This document shows, piece by piece, positions 16,529 to 25,671 of a stretch of DNA of 64,000 nucleotides. Positions within the stretch are counted from its first letter, which is position 1, and each line of letters opens with the position of its first letter. The position numbers and the translations under genes are program-made. The DNA is from Sabulitectum sp036743055 (lineage in GTDB: Bacteria; Fermentibacterota; Fermentibacteria; Fermentibacterales; JCC-6), in NCBI GenBank assembly GCA_036743055.1, contig DAINQE010000007.1:10484-74483 (forward strand), read 5' to 3'. Below the pieces are notes generated by a model. The model saw only the letters and a program-made list of their open reading frames with translations, had not been told where the DNA came from and did no database searches.

Positions 16529-18079
16529 TCAATGTCTCAGTTCCAGCAGGGCTCTGGCCGCCGGTAGATAACCCGGATCCCTCTCCAGGGCAAGTGTCCA
16601 CCAGGTTTCCGCTCCCTCCGGGTCCCCGTCCCTCAGTGAGATGAGGCCCAGATTGAACAATGCGTCGGTTCCGTTCAGGTCCACTCCGTCATCCCTTTCC
16701 AGGGCAACATCCACGGCCTTCAGGAAAAGAGCTCTGCTCATTTCCGTCTGCCCCTGCCTGTAATGGGCTATCCCGTCGTGGAACGCCATGTTGACCCCTC
16801 CGTTCCTCACCGTATGCCCGGTGAGGAAAGCCAGCGCCAGGCCCGCGGCCAGCCCGGCAGGGGCTGCGATTAATGCTCTGCGAGGCCTGAGGAGGAATCG
16901 CGGGGCGAGTAATATAACCAGAAAGGGCACAGCGGGTAAAAGGAATCTCGCGGTGACGAAGAAGGGCAGCACCCCCGCTGAGATGACCGCCGCCCAGAGA
17001 CCTGCGTCCCTTTCGTTTACCTTCAGAGCTCCAGCCATCAGCGCTCCTGGAACGAGCATCCAGAGCAGCAGACCGTGCACCGGGAATCCCGGGGAACCTG
17101 TGAGCATGCGGAGAACGGGGGAATAGCGGGAGCAGTAGTACACGTCGTAGTTGCTGGGAATCGCCACCGGAGAGATCATGTAAAGCAGTTTCTCAGTGTA
17201 AAGGGACAGGGTTCCCCAGGGATCGCCTGCGATATGCTCCAGCGTCCTTCGGGTCCACCAGGCGGATACCTGCGACGGCGCCGTGCCGGTCTCGAGGGGT
17301 CTGACGCTGCTCTCCCAGACATTGTCCACATAGGGCATGGTCTCATCCAGGGTCCCCGGTCCGGTTGCCGGCGGTGCGAAAGAGGTAAAGCCGTCCGCCT
17401 CGGGGCCGCTTCCGATGTAGAAATTCACGCCCCCCTGGCTGGAGATCACCGTGGCCGGGTCGCCGCTGGAGAAGTTCACCGCCCAGACGGCCAGGACAGG
17501 AGGCAGAAAAAGCCAGCACCACTTCCTGACCCCGGGGTAGATCACAAGGGCAAGGGGAGCTATCAGCACCGCTGAAGGCCTTGCCACCGCCGCCAGGCCC
17601 AGGATCGCCCAGGCAAGGGGGGACGGTCTGTCACCCTGGAACAGCTTGAAGGAGAGGAGCAGAAGGAATGCATATAAGGAAGTAATAAGAAGAGCGGCGG
17701 AATAGAAGAGCAATACTCCGTTGACTCCGGCAATGGCAGCGGCGAAGAGCGCAGGTCCCCTTCCTGCGCCGGATTCCACTATCCTGTACACCAGGATCAC
17801 CGAGGCCAGCCCGAGGATGAAACCCGCAATCGCCCCGGAAATGACAGAAACGCCGGTAAGTGAGAACACGGCCCCCAGGAAGAACGGATACAATGGCGCC
17901 CTGAAGTATGGAGAATAGATCAGCGTGCTGCCCCGGGCTATCTCACCGGCCCACTCCATGTGCCAGGAGGCATCGACCACGGGGTATCCCCCCAGCGGGG
18001 AAAGAAGGTACGGGAGGATCGAGGCGGCCCATAGAACGGTAAAACCCGCTGCCAGATAACCGGCATGCTTCCGGGGCAC
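16529..18079 (-). CDS. Membrane glycosyltransferase (PMT/ArnT-like) with C-terminal TPRs
   Basis: A 516-residue protein with about ten membrane segments. Near the N-terminus, VVDASWHMEWAGEIARG followed by YFRAPLYPFFLG is the luminal loop pattern of GT39/GT83-type enzymes that move a sugar from a polyprenyl carrier; the Asp of VDASW is the expected catalytic acid. The last 90 residues are a soluble TPR-like region (HYRQGQTEMSRALFLKAVD, GDPEGAETWWTLALERDPGY). Its GTG start overlaps the hldE stop by one base (TAGTG), suggesting that both act in surface-glycan assembly. Confidence 0.75.
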   Translation of the reverse strand: MPRKHAGYLAAGFTVLWAASILPYLLSPLGGYPVVDASWHMEWAGEIARGSTLIYSPYFRAPLYPFFLGAVFSLTGVSVISGAIAGFILGLASVILVYRIVESGAGRGPALFAAAIAGVNGVLLFYSAALLITSLYAFLLLLSFKLFQGDRPSPLAWAILGLAAVARPSAVLIAPLALVIYPGVRKWCWLFLPPVLAVWAVNFSSGDPATVISSQGGVNFYIGSGPEADGFTSFAPPATGPGTLDETMPYVDNVWESSVRPLETGTAPSQVSAWWTRRTLEHIAGDPWGTLSLYTEKLLYMISPVAIPSNYDVYYCSRYSPVLRMLTGSPGFPVHGLLLWMLVPGALMAGALKVNERDAGLWAAVISAGVLPFFVTARFLLPAVPFLVILLAPRFLLRPRRALIAAPAGLAAGLALAFLTGHTVRNGGVNMAFHDGIAHYRQGQTEMSRALFLKAVDVALERDDGVDLNGTDALFNLGLISLRDGDPEGAETWWTLALERDPGYLPAARALLELRH

Positions 18080-19401
18080 TAACTGGTTCCCTTCAATATC
18101 CCCGTTGTGGAATGCCCCGGGAAAAGGGGCACGATCCTTACCTCTCCTCCAAGGGCGGTTACTATGTCGGCCCCCACCACCGTTCCCGGGGAGTAGTCAC
18201 CCCCCTTGACCAGAACATCCGGTTCGAGAAGGGTGATCAGCTCAAGTGGTGTGTCCTCCCCGAAGGGGACCACGCAGTCCACGAACCTGAGCGCCGATAG
18301 TACCGCTGCGCGGCTCTCCAGGGACTGCACCGGCCTTCGTGAACCCTTGAGCCGTTCCACGGATTCATCGGTGTTCAGACCCACCACCAGGAAATCGCCC
18401 ATGCCGGAAGCCGCTTCCAGTATCATCACATGCCCCGGATGAATAATGTCGAAGCACCCGTTGGTGAAGACCACCCTATCCCCGGAAGCCTTCCTGCAAG
18501 CCACNNNNNNNNNNNNNNNNNNNNNNNNNNNNNNNNNNNNNNNNNNNNNNNNNNNNNNNNNNNNNNNNNNNNNNNNNNNNNNNNNNNNNNNNNNNNNNNN
18601 NNNNGCCGGGATGTGAACGGCACCGCCTGTGGAGCCTTCAAGGAGGACCGACCCAAGAGCGCCCAGGGTAATCAGCACCGCACCGGCGCCATTCCTGTCC
18701 ATTATGGTTCTTGCGGCAAGGATTGCCTTCTCCGGCGTGGCGGCCTCCATCCCCAGGGCGGCTTCCGCTTCGTGGAGGTTCGGTTTGAACAGATGCACCC
18801 CCCTGTACTCCCAGAAGTTCCTGCTCTTCGGATCTACCGAGACCGGCAGCCCGAACTCGTTCGCCATTAGCACCATCTCCCCTATCAGTTCAGCGGTGAG
18901 CACTCCTTTGTTATAGTCCTCCAGTATGATGCCGTGGACGCCTCCAACTGCTCCGCGGATCCTTTCCATGAGCACGCCTGCCACATCCCGGGAGATATCC
19001 CCGGTCTTCTCCCTGTCTATCCTTATGAGCTGCTGGTTCCTGGCCATCACCCTGGTCTTGACCGTTGTGGGTCTCGTTCCGTCGACCACAACTCCACCAA
19101 CATCCACTCCCCTTCCTGCAAGGAGGTCAAGGAGGAGTTCTCCCTGGGTGTCCCCGCCAACCACGCCTGCGAGAAGGGGCCTGCCCCCGAGTGATACCAC
19201 ATTCAGGGCAACATTGGCCGCACCACCGGGTATCCACTTCTGATAGTCCTCCCCCAGGGAAACCACAGGTACGGGAGCTTCCGGTGAAACACGGCCCACG
19301 GTTCCTTCCAGATAGTGGTCCAGCACCAGGTCTCCTGCCACCAGAACCCTTTTTCCACTGAACATCTCCAACACATTCTTAACGCCTGCCTGGGGAATCA
19401 A
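18079..19401 (-). CDS. hldE: Bifunctional heptose-7-phosphate kinase / heptose-1-phosphate adenylyltransferase (internal gap)
   Basis: This enzyme makes ADP-heptose precursors for LPS inner core. The N-terminal PfkB kinase domain has VLVAGDLVLDHYLEGTVGR, SPEAPVPVV and GGAANVALNVVSLGG. The C-terminal nucleotidyltransferase has VVFTNGCFDIIHPGHV and GLNTDESVERLKG. The PfkB catalytic GAGD lies in the 100-N gap at 18505-18604. The best start is TTG 19401, with GGAGG five bases before it on the minus strand; starts further upstream would run into the divergent gene. The length (about 440) is normal for HldE, so the gap size may be nearly right. Confidence 0.88.
   Translation of the reverse strand: MIPQAGVKNVLEMFSGKRVLVAGDLVLDHYLEGTVGRVSPEAPVPVVSLGEDYQKWIPGGAANVALNVVSLGGRPLLAGVVGGDTQGELLLDLLAGRGVDVGGVVVDGTRPTTVKTRVMARNQQLIRIDREKTGDISRDVAGVLMERIRGAVGGVHGIILEDYNKGVLTAELIGEMVLMANEFGLPVSVDPKSRNFWEYRGVHLFKPNLHEAEAALGMEAATPEKAILAARTIMDRNGAGAVLITLGALGSVLLEGSTGGAVHIPXXXXXXXXXXXXXXXXXXXXXXXXXXXXXXXXXXVACRKASGDRVVFTNGCFDIIHPGHVMILEAASGMGDFLVVGLNTDESVERLKGSRRPVQSLESRAAVLSALRFVDCVVPFGEDTPLELITLLEPDVLVKGGDYSPGTVVGADIVTALGGEVRIVPLFPGHSTTGILKGTS
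18505..18604. other. Scaffold gap (100 N) inside hldE
   Basis: The same reading frame is open on both sides and the total length suits HldE, so the gene is probably intact across the gap. Confidence 0.95.
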
Positions 19402-19502
19402 TGCAACCTCCGGGGAATATCCGTTCAGTTCGATACCCGCCCATGCATGGGTACCGCCGTTTTTCTTATTATACGTGGAGAGGAAAGGAGACAGGAGAGC
19501 AG

Positions 19503-19811
19503 ATGAAGCAGCAGCCCAGAATAAACGTGAAGCCGGAGGATGTGGACGGGACATACAGCAACCTGGTTCTGGTTGCGTTCTCCAGGGCGGAATTCGTTCT
19601 GGACTTTGCCAGGGTAATGCCCGGAGGAACCGCAGCCAACCTGAAATCCAGGGTGATAATGAGCCCCCATGCGGCAAAGCATTTCGCGGCCCAGCTCACC
19701 GCACAGGTGGAGAACTGGGAGAAGAAGAACGGCTCACTGCAGGATTCGCAGGACAGGGGAGCCATAGGATTCGTAACGCCGGGCCATGAAGACAAGACTG
19801 ACGGCAGTTGA
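19503..19811 (+). CDS. DUF3467 family protein
   Basis: A 102-residue protein matching DUF3467 throughout: DGTYSNLVLVAFSRAEFVLDF, MPGGTAANLKSRVIMSPHAAK and HFAAQLTAQVENWEKKNG. The function of the family is unknown; members are small cytoplasmic proteins. The start is ATG 19503 with AGGAG five bases upstream. It faces hldE across about 100 bases that must hold both promoters (an AT-rich TTATTATAC lies at about 19467). It overlaps the next gene by 26 bases. Confidence 0.8.
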   Translation: MKQQPRINVKPEDVDGTYSNLVLVAFSRAEFVLDFARVMPGGTAANLKSRVIMSPHAAKHFAAQLTAQVENWEKKNGSLQDSQDRGAIGFVTPGHEDKTDGS

Positions 19812-20475
19812 GCGAAGCAGCAGGGTGATCCTTGCGGCTATAACCGGACTCCTGATATGGGGCATGGCCATCAATGCCGAAACCTTCGCCGTGGAGGCAA
19901 GACTTCCCCTTTCGGTGTCCGTGGGAAGCGGAATGGTTCTCCTGTCGTCCTCAGCCGACTCGGTGACGGTACGGTATTCAGGCAGGGGCTGGGAAATGCT
20001 GATGTTCCAGATAGGTGGCCTTCCAGGGCAGATAACCGCCGAATGCGTTACCGAGAGAAGCGCCGCATACCCTGTTCCAGCCGAGGTCCCGGTGCTGCCG
20101 GCGGTGGCCGACCCCGACGGCCCGGTGAACGTGGAGTTCGTAACTCCTTCATACGTGACCTGTACCGTGGACACATCCGTGACGGCCAGAGCGCCGGTAA
20201 GCCCCGTATTCACCGACGGCATCCCGGCAAGGTTTCGCTTCACGAGGGTCTCCCCTTCACTTGTAACCCTTAACGGGCCAGCATCTTCCGTATCAAGGGC
20301 AGACAGCGTGGCCACCAATGCCCTTGAGCCTTCTCATGTGCCCCGAAGGGCATCTCTTGCCTCTTACGGAGAGATGGTTGCATACTCCAGGGATTTCGTT
20401 GAGGTCTCCGCTTATGACCCGAAGGTTCCATGGGTGAATTCCGGATCGCATGGAGAAACCTTATTGACACCGTGA
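19786..20475 (+). CDS. YbbR-like membrane-anchored protein
   Basis: A 229-residue protein with one N-terminal membrane helix (about residues 13-32, VILAAITGLLIWGMAINAE) and an extracytoplasmic beta-rich part. Repeated phrases such as LPLSVSVGSG, SVTVRYSGRGWEM and VEFVTPSYVTCTVD resemble YbbR repeats of CdaR-type proteins. The match is weak and no cyclase gene adjoins, so I hold this loosely. It starts inside the DUF3467 gene and ends in a GTGA overlap with a possible 20-codon ORF. Confidence 0.5.
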   Translation: MKTRLTAVERSSRVILAAITGLLIWGMAINAETFAVEARLPLSVSVGSGMVLLSSSADSVTVRYSGRGWEMLMFQIGGLPGQITAECVTERSAAYPVPAEVPVLPAVADPDGPVNVEFVTPSYVTCTVDTSVTARAPVSPVFTDGIPARFRFTRVSPSLVTLNGPASSVSRADSVATNALEPSHVPRRASLASYGEMVAYSRDFVEVSAYDPKVPWVNSGSHGETLLTP

Positions 20476-20534
20476 GAGTAACCGTCGTAAATTACGGAGA
20501 CGGCCTGAGGAAGAAACTTACAGCAATTAGTTAA
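20472..20534 (+). CDS. Possible 20-residue small ORF
   Basis: GTG 20472 overlaps the preceding stop (GTGA), the same coupling used by real genes in this window, and reads MRVTVVNYGDGLRKKLTAIS to TAA. The first residues look like the beginning of a HisH-type amidotransferase (VVNYG), so it might be a gene remnant. It could also simply be spacer. Confidence 0.2.
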   Translation: MRVTVVNYGDGLRKKLTAIS

Positions 20535-20555
20535 ATACCTTTCGGAGGGGTTTAA

Positions 20556-21524
20556 ATGGGTTCAAAGGTTCTTGTGAGAGTACTGATCGTGCTCCTTGCT
20601 GCGTTGCTCATCTTCAGAATTCACCAGCGAGTAGAAATGTACAGGGTTCCTCGCGAGAACTGCCGGGTCCAGATGCTTTCCCTTGCCCAGGCCAACATCG
20701 ATCACATGTATATGTACGCCGGCTCCCCTGCGCCCACCATGGATTCACTCCTGGTATTCTCGGGCCTCGCCGACAGCATGGCAGTCTGCCCGTCACTCAT
20801 GGCCGCCGGCTACACCGACTCTTTGTACCATTATGATCCCAAACTTGCCCTGGGAACCCAGTTCGCCATCTCATGTCCCAATCTCGACAGACACGGCGGC
20901 GTTGTGGGAGGCCTCGTGGACAAGGACTACCCCGATTCGCTCTTCCTCGAGGCAGACTGGATGGAAACCTTCCAGAGGATCCCCTTCCCCGAATACGCGG
21001 AGAACAAAAGGGTCGATGTCTCCCGGTCGGCCCTCATCAGGGTAAGCGAAGAGGAAGCCTCATATCTTGCCAACAGGTATCCATCGGTTCTCAGGCCCAC
21101 CGAGGTTGAGAACCTGGACATCAACGTATTCGAGCTTTCCGACCCCCTGGGCGGAGAGTATGTGTTCGAGATAGAGGAAGACACCCTTCTCACCTTCTGG
21201 GAGTTCCCTGAGAGAAGGGGCCGCGCAAGGGGAGACTCCATCAGCGTCCAAACCTGGAGATTCATAGCCTATACCACATCGGATCCTGATTCTTCCAGGG
21301 TCGAGGTCTATTACCGTCAGCCCCTCAACTTCCCCAGCAGGGCCGATGGAGCCCTGGCCGGAGACAACGACAATATCACCGTGGTCAGGTACTGGGACTA
21401 TACAGAGCTCGGCTATCTCAAGACCGAACTCAGGGAGGTCGACCTCGTGGAGGAACCCCGCTGGGAGATGCTGATGCAGCATCATTCCCCTGAAGCGGCA
21501 AACCCTGAGGACCCTGTGGAATAG
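20556..21524 (+). CDS. Membrane-anchored protein of unknown function
   Basis: A 322-residue protein with an N-terminal membrane anchor (residues 5-22, VLVRVLIVLLAALLIFRI), then a mostly acidic extracytoplasmic domain. The region just after the helix (ENCRVQMLSLAQANIDHMYMY with a later VCPS) recalls pilin-like or DUF-type secreted proteins, but I do not recognise a family. A GGAGGGG site lies seven bases before the ATG. A strong terminator follows 20 bases after the stop, so the DUF3467 to 20556 genes likely form one unit. Confidence 0.6.
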   Translation: MGSKVLVRVLIVLLAALLIFRIHQRVEMYRVPRENCRVQMLSLAQANIDHMYMYAGSPAPTMDSLLVFSGLADSMAVCPSLMAAGYTDSLYHYDPKLALGTQFAISCPNLDRHGGVVGGLVDKDYPDSLFLEADWMETFQRIPFPEYAENKRVDVSRSALIRVSEEEASYLANRYPSVLRPTEVENLDINVFELSDPLGGEYVFEIEEDTLLTFWEFPERRGRARGDSISVQTWRFIAYTTSDPDSSRVEVYYRQPLNFPSRADGALAGDNDNITVVRYWDYTELGYLKTELREVDLVEEPRWEMLMQHHSPEAANPEDPVE

Positions 21525-21543
21525 CCCCGCTTAAGCCCTTCAG

Positions 21544-21587
21544 CCCCGGAGGAGGAAACATATTCCATCCTCCGGGGTATGTTTTTG
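21544..21587 (+). terminator. Rho-independent terminator
   Basis: CCCCGGAGGA (21544-21553) pairs with TCCTCCGGGG (21568-21577), 10 bp with a 14-base loop, then TATGTTTTTG. It ends the operon before the omega-like gene. Confidence 0.85.
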
Positions 21588-21593
21588 TATATT
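21588..21593 (+). promoter_or_regulatory. Candidate -10 element (TTTGTATATTC type)
   Basis: TATATT preceded by TTTTTG, overlapping the tail of the terminator. The same string occurs upstream of 37736 and leuS. No clear -35 is seen. Confidence 0.35.
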
Positions 21594-21646
21594 CCGGTCG
21601 AATCGAATATCCATCTTAATCAGTTCCTTCAGTGGAGGATGCCAAA

Positions 21647-21877
21647 ATGAAGCACTTTGAGAAGGTCGAAGAGCTCTCAGCCGAGAGCGAGAATCAGTAC
21701 AAACTGGCCCTGGCCATGGCGAAAAGGGTAAGGGCCCTCAGGGACGGCGCTCCTTGTCTGGTCCCAGATATAAGCGATTCACGGCACAATGCCGTGAAGG
21801 CCGCAATGGCTGAGTTCGCCAGGGGCCTGATCTCATACGAAGTACCCGCATCAGACAACCAGGGGGTAAATGCATGA
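21647..21877 (+). CDS. rpoZ: RNA polymerase omega subunit-like protein
   Basis: A 76-residue protein, KHFEKVEELSAESENQYKL then ALAMAKRVRALRDG, then ARGLISYE, which follows the omega pattern (helix with A-x-R-R/V-x-x-L and a C-terminal A-x-G-x-I helix). Omega supports RNA polymerase assembly and ppGpp binding. I choose ATG 21647, eight bases after GGAGG, over the GTG at 21632. The stop overlaps the next ATG (ATGA), coupling it to a periplasmic chaperone gene. Omega is short and divergent, so the call is moderate. Confidence 0.65.
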   Translation: MKHFEKVEELSAESENQYKLALAMAKRVRALRDGAPCLVPDISDSRHNAVKAAMAEFARGLISYEVPASDNQGVNA

Positions 21878-23877
21878 AGACCGCAATGCTGGCAATCATT
21901 CTGATATCAACACTGATCGTTCTCTCCGGCTGCGGTTCGGATCCGCTGGAAGCCAACGAGGCCGCCAGGGTCGGCGACAGGACCATCACCATGGAGGACA
22001 TAGACTCCGAGATCAACCGCATCCCTCCCTACCAGAGGGGCGCCTTTGAGAGCCTCAGGGGAAGAAGAACTCTCCTCGACCACATAATCGAGCGGGAGCT
22101 TCTGATACTTGCCGCCATGGATGAAGGCCTGGAAGAGGATTCCATGGTACTTGCAATGATCGGCGATACTGAAAGGCAGATAGAGGAGGTCAGGTCCAGG
22201 GCCATGGGCCAGGTTCTTTACCAGACAAGGATAATCGATGGAGTGGAGATCCCGGACTCACTGGTCCAGGACTACTACGAAAGGAACCGCGACCTTTACT
22301 ACAACTATCCCATGGCGCTGGTTTCACACATTCTTGTAACCAGCGGCGAAGCCCTGAACCAGGCACAGACCATGCTCGCCGAGGGAACTCCCTTCGACTC
22401 AGTGGCCGTTCTGCTCAGCGAGCACAGCGCCACCGCATCCAGCGGCGGAGACATGGGCTGGGCAGGCGACAACCTTGACATTCCTTACATCAGCGAGGAT
22501 CAGGAACTCCTGGCGATGCTTCTTGCCGCCGAGCCGGGCACCATACTGCCCCCCTACGAAACCAACATGGGAACGCACATCTTCCTTGTGCGTGAGCAGC
22601 AGCCTGAATCATGGGACTCCATGGAAGACGTCAGGGGCAACATCGAGGATATGCTGCGCCCTGCCCTGGTGAACGACTATTTCAGGAACACGTTCCTTCC
22701 TGAACTGAAGGAGGAGTACGGGGTAACGGTATACGAGGATCCCGCCGACGGTATCTACGCCGTCATCAACGGGGAGAGCATAACGGAAGAAGACGTTGCA
22801 GCTGAACTCGAGGCAATCCCCCCCTATCAGAGACCCACATACGAAACCCCGGAGGGCAAGGCCCTGGTGGTTAACAGCATGGTGGAGAGGGAACTGATGA
22901 GGCTCGCCTCCATCGCCGAGGGCCTGGAAAGCGACAGCTCCGTCGTTGCCCAGGTCCAGCAGGCTGAACGTCAGGCCGAGGAGACGCTGAAGGGCGCCCT
23001 CATACAGGCCTACTACCAGAAATTCGTGGTGGAAGCCGTTGAGGTGCCCGAGGAAAAGATCCTGGAGTACTACGAAGCCCACACGGGTGACATATACAGG
23101 CAGGACCCCCAGACCAGGCTTTCCATTCTGGTTACCGAGGGCGCCGAGGATATGGACGCCGCACTGGCAGCGGTGGAGGAGGGTTCCTTCGAGGACGCGG
23201 TTGCCGAATACTCCACCCACATGCCCACCGCCGGCAGTGGCGGAGACCTTGGCTGGATCCCCATGAACGCCCCCATTCCCTACATATCCGGCGATCTGGA
23301 CTTCTTCGACTCGCTGCATACAGCTGAGCCCGGAACCCTGTTCGGCCCTGCAAGGACCAATCAGGGGCTCACCCTGTTCATGGTGACCGACAGGCTCGAG
23401 GAGGGCGTGAAGCCACTTGAGGAAGCGAGGGAATCCATCGAAGCAGCTTTGAGGCCGCAGATGGTCAATGAGTATCTCTATGAGACCATATTCCCGATGC
23501 TCAGGGAGAGGTATCAGGTGGAGATAAACGAAGCCGCGTTCCTTCCTTCTGAGAGCATTGGTCCCGACAGCCTGATGACCCTTGCCCAGGAGACCATGGG
23601 AACCGATCCCGCCACCGCCGTGGAGTACTTCAAGCTCTTCATCGACAGGTATCCGGATAATGAGCGCTGCGATCAGGCACAGTTCCTTATCGGTTTCACC
23701 TTCAGCGAGCAGATGCGGGACTACGATTCCGCCAGGGCAGCCTTCAGGGTGCTGGTGGAAACTTATCCCGAGTCAGAACTCGCCGACGACGCCCAGTGGA
23801 TGATCGAGAACATGGAGATACCAATCGAGGAATTCATCCCCGCCGACACGGCGGTGGAGGAACCTGACAGTCTGTAA
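21874..23877 (+). CDS. Lipoprotein with two SurA/PpiC-type chaperone-isomerase modules and C-terminal TPR
   Basis: A 667-residue periplasmic protein. The signal peptide ends in the lipobox LSGC at residues 17-20. Two similar modules follow, each with a SurA-N-like helical part (both contain PPYQR) and a parvulin domain: ALVSHILVTSGEAL...SGGDMGWAG near 150-240 and RLSILVTEG...SGGDLGWIP near 395-490. The last part (VEYFKLFIDRYPDNERCDQAQFL, AAFRVLVETYPESELADDAQW) is TPR/YbgF-like. It probably helps fold outer-membrane or secreted proteins. It is coupled to the omega-like gene by ATGA and followed by a GC-rich hairpin. Confidence 0.85.
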   Translation: MKTAMLAIILISTLIVLSGCGSDPLEANEAARVGDRTITMEDIDSEINRIPPYQRGAFESLRGRRTLLDHIIERELLILAAMDEGLEEDSMVLAMIGDTERQIEEVRSRAMGQVLYQTRIIDGVEIPDSLVQDYYERNRDLYYNYPMALVSHILVTSGEALNQAQTMLAEGTPFDSVAVLLSEHSATASSGGDMGWAGDNLDIPYISEDQELLAMLLAAEPGTILPPYETNMGTHIFLVREQQPESWDSMEDVRGNIEDMLRPALVNDYFRNTFLPELKEEYGVTVYEDPADGIYAVINGESITEEDVAAELEAIPPYQRPTYETPEGKALVVNSMVERELMRLASIAEGLESDSSVVAQVQQAERQAEETLKGALIQAYYQKFVVEAVEVPEEKILEYYEAHTGDIYRQDPQTRLSILVTEGAEDMDAALAAVEEGSFEDAVAEYSTHMPTAGSGGDLGWIPMNAPIPYISGDLDFFDSLHTAEPGTLFGPARTNQGLTLFMVTDRLEEGVKPLEEARESIEAALRPQMVNEYLYETIFPMLRERYQVEINEAAFLPSESIGPDSLMTLAQETMGTDPATAVEYFKLFIDRYPDNERCDQAQFLIGFTFSEQMRDYDSARAAFRVLVETYPESELADDAQWMIENMEIPIEEFIPADTAVEEPDSL

Positions 23878-23897
23878 CCCATTACCGCTCCAGGCAG

Positions 23898-23919
23898 GGG
23901 GCCCCGCCGGGGCCCCTTT
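23898..23919 (+). terminator. GC-rich hairpin, probable terminator
   Basis: GGGGCCCC-GCC-GGGGCCCC followed by TTT, 20 bases after the chaperone stop. The T-run is short, so termination may be partial. Confidence 0.5.
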
Positions 23920-23994
23920 GCCGTTGCATGAAAAACGCTTTGGGCAGATATTTCATGCTGATGAAAGTATGCCTGAAGCGGGAGGACTGGCCCT

Positions 23995-25671
23995 TTGAAA
24001 ACAATACCCTTCATTCTTTTTGTTATGGTGATACTGTCTGCCGTATCGTGCAGACCTGACGTTGACGAGGATGCCACCGCCGCGGAGATGGCCGCCCTTG
24101 CGGAAAGAGATCTCTCCGATGGAGACTACGAAGAGGCGCTCAGCCTCTTCCGTCAGGCGCTTGAGAAGGAAGCCGGCTCCCCGGACGCTCCGGTGTGGAG
24201 GATGGGTGCCGCAGAAGCCCTCCTGGAGCTGGGGAATCCCACGGAAGCCCACACCGTATCAGCAGAGTACAGGAATTCATCGAACCGGGTTCACGCATCA
24301 ATGGCACAGCTGCTGGAAGCAATGGCCCAGGCGCTTTCTTCCCCGGTATCTGCCCTCCAGTCCCTGAGCCGAACTGATCTGGAGTCCCTGGACCGGCGCA
24401 GGGCGGAAACGGCGGTGGAGATCTGCAGGGAGCAGCTCGGCAGGGTGCGAACCGAGAATCTTGCCTCCTACAGGGAAACGGCCTGGTTCGAAGTTTACGT
24501 ACTCCTGGAACTCGAAAAGAGGTACGCCAGGGAAGGCGACACCCAGAGGGCAATTATGTACGGAGCGGAGATAGACAGGCTCTACCCCTCCGCCCACGCC
24601 ACCTATGGAAGGCCGGAGATCTCCGGCTCCCAGGGTTCTGAGGAATACTGGGTGGCCCTTGTGCTTCCCCTCACCGGGCAGGGGTCGGAATTCGCCTCCC
24701 AGGTGGCTTCCGGAGCCAGGCTGGCATTCGACAGGCACCGTGAAATGCACGAGAACTCTCCGGGACTCATGGATTTCGACACCAGAGGAGACTCTGAAAG
24801 ACTCCTTGAAATAGTTGAGACCCTTGCGGACAACCCTTCATGCATCGCGGTACTGGGACCCCTTACAAGTTCTTCCACCCTTGCTGTGGCTTCCACTGCC
24901 AGAGAAGCGGAACTCCCCCTGCTTACCCCCACCGCCACCTCCGGCGACGTTGACAGAATAGGGGAGCCCGTTTTCCGCCTGGTGGTCAGCGAAGGCAACC
25001 AGGCGGCGGCGGTGGCGGAATACGCCGTGAGAACCGCCGGGCATACCAGGTTCGGGATCATCTATCCCTACACGGCCCAGGCATCAAGCGAGGCTGAACA
25101 GTTCAGGGCCATGGTCGAACGCCTGGGCGGAACCGTGGTGTCATCCCAGGGCTATCAGCCCGGCAGCACCGATTTCAGGGATCAGATAACCGTTGTAAAG
25201 GCGAACGGCCCCCAGGCTGTATTCCTTCCGGTCTCCGCTTGGGATGCGGTTCAGATAGCTCCCCAGCTCCGGTTCTACAGCCTCGAGGTACCCCTGTACG
25301 GAACATCGGGATGGGATGACGATCTTCTCCTCCGCCACGGAGGGGAATACGTGGAGGGAGCGGTGTTCACCGCAGCTTTCGGTCTTTCCTCGCTCTATCC
25401 TGAAACAGCCCGGTTCGTCTACACCTATTCGCGGACCACCGGGCAGGAACCCACCGCCATCGCCGCCCAGGGATACGACGCCGCCGGGATAATCCTGGAG
25501 GCATGGGACAGCCTCTCAAGCCCCACAAGGAGCAGGCTGGCTAGGAAACTCTCCTCCATGGCGCCCTACTACGGAGCATCCGGCCGTTGCGTTCTGGGAA
25601 CCGTATCGGAATCCCGGGTCTCCTGGCCCATGATGACCGTGATCGATGGCGAGATAATCGGTGTCGAGTAG
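23995..25671 (+). CDS. LpoA-like lipoprotein: TPR plus periplasmic-binding fold
   Basis: A 558-residue lipoprotein with the signal peptide ending AVSC at residues 16-19. Residues about 30-200 form TPR-like helices (RDLSDGDYEEALSLFRQALE). Residues about 220-558 are a type 1 periplasmic binding fold starting ALVLPLTGQGSEFASQVASGARLAFD, with VLGPLTSSSTLAVAS and TPTATSGDV. This is the plan of penicillin-binding-protein activator LpoA, though a ligand-binding sensor is possible. It starts at TTG 23995 with GGAGG about ten bases upstream. The end overlaps the ROK gene by 11 bases. Confidence 0.75.
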   Translation: MKTIPFILFVMVILSAVSCRPDVDEDATAAEMAALAERDLSDGDYEEALSLFRQALEKEAGSPDAPVWRMGAAEALLELGNPTEAHTVSAEYRNSSNRVHASMAQLLEAMAQALSSPVSALQSLSRTDLESLDRRRAETAVEICREQLGRVRTENLASYRETAWFEVYVLLELEKRYAREGDTQRAIMYGAEIDRLYPSAHATYGRPEISGSQGSEEYWVALVLPLTGQGSEFASQVASGARLAFDRHREMHENSPGLMDFDTRGDSERLLEIVETLADNPSCIAVLGPLTSSSTLAVASTAREAELPLLTPTATSGDVDRIGEPVFRLVVSEGNQAAAVAEYAVRTAGHTRFGIIYPYTAQASSEAEQFRAMVERLGGTVVSSQGYQPGSTDFRDQITVVKANGPQAVFLPVSAWDAVQIAPQLRFYSLEVPLYGTSGWDDDLLLRHGGEYVEGAVFTAAFGLSSLYPETARFVYTYSRTTGQEPTAIAAQGYDAAGIILEAWDSLSSPTRSRLARKLSSMAPYYGASGRCVLGTVSESRVSWPMMTVIDGEIIGVE

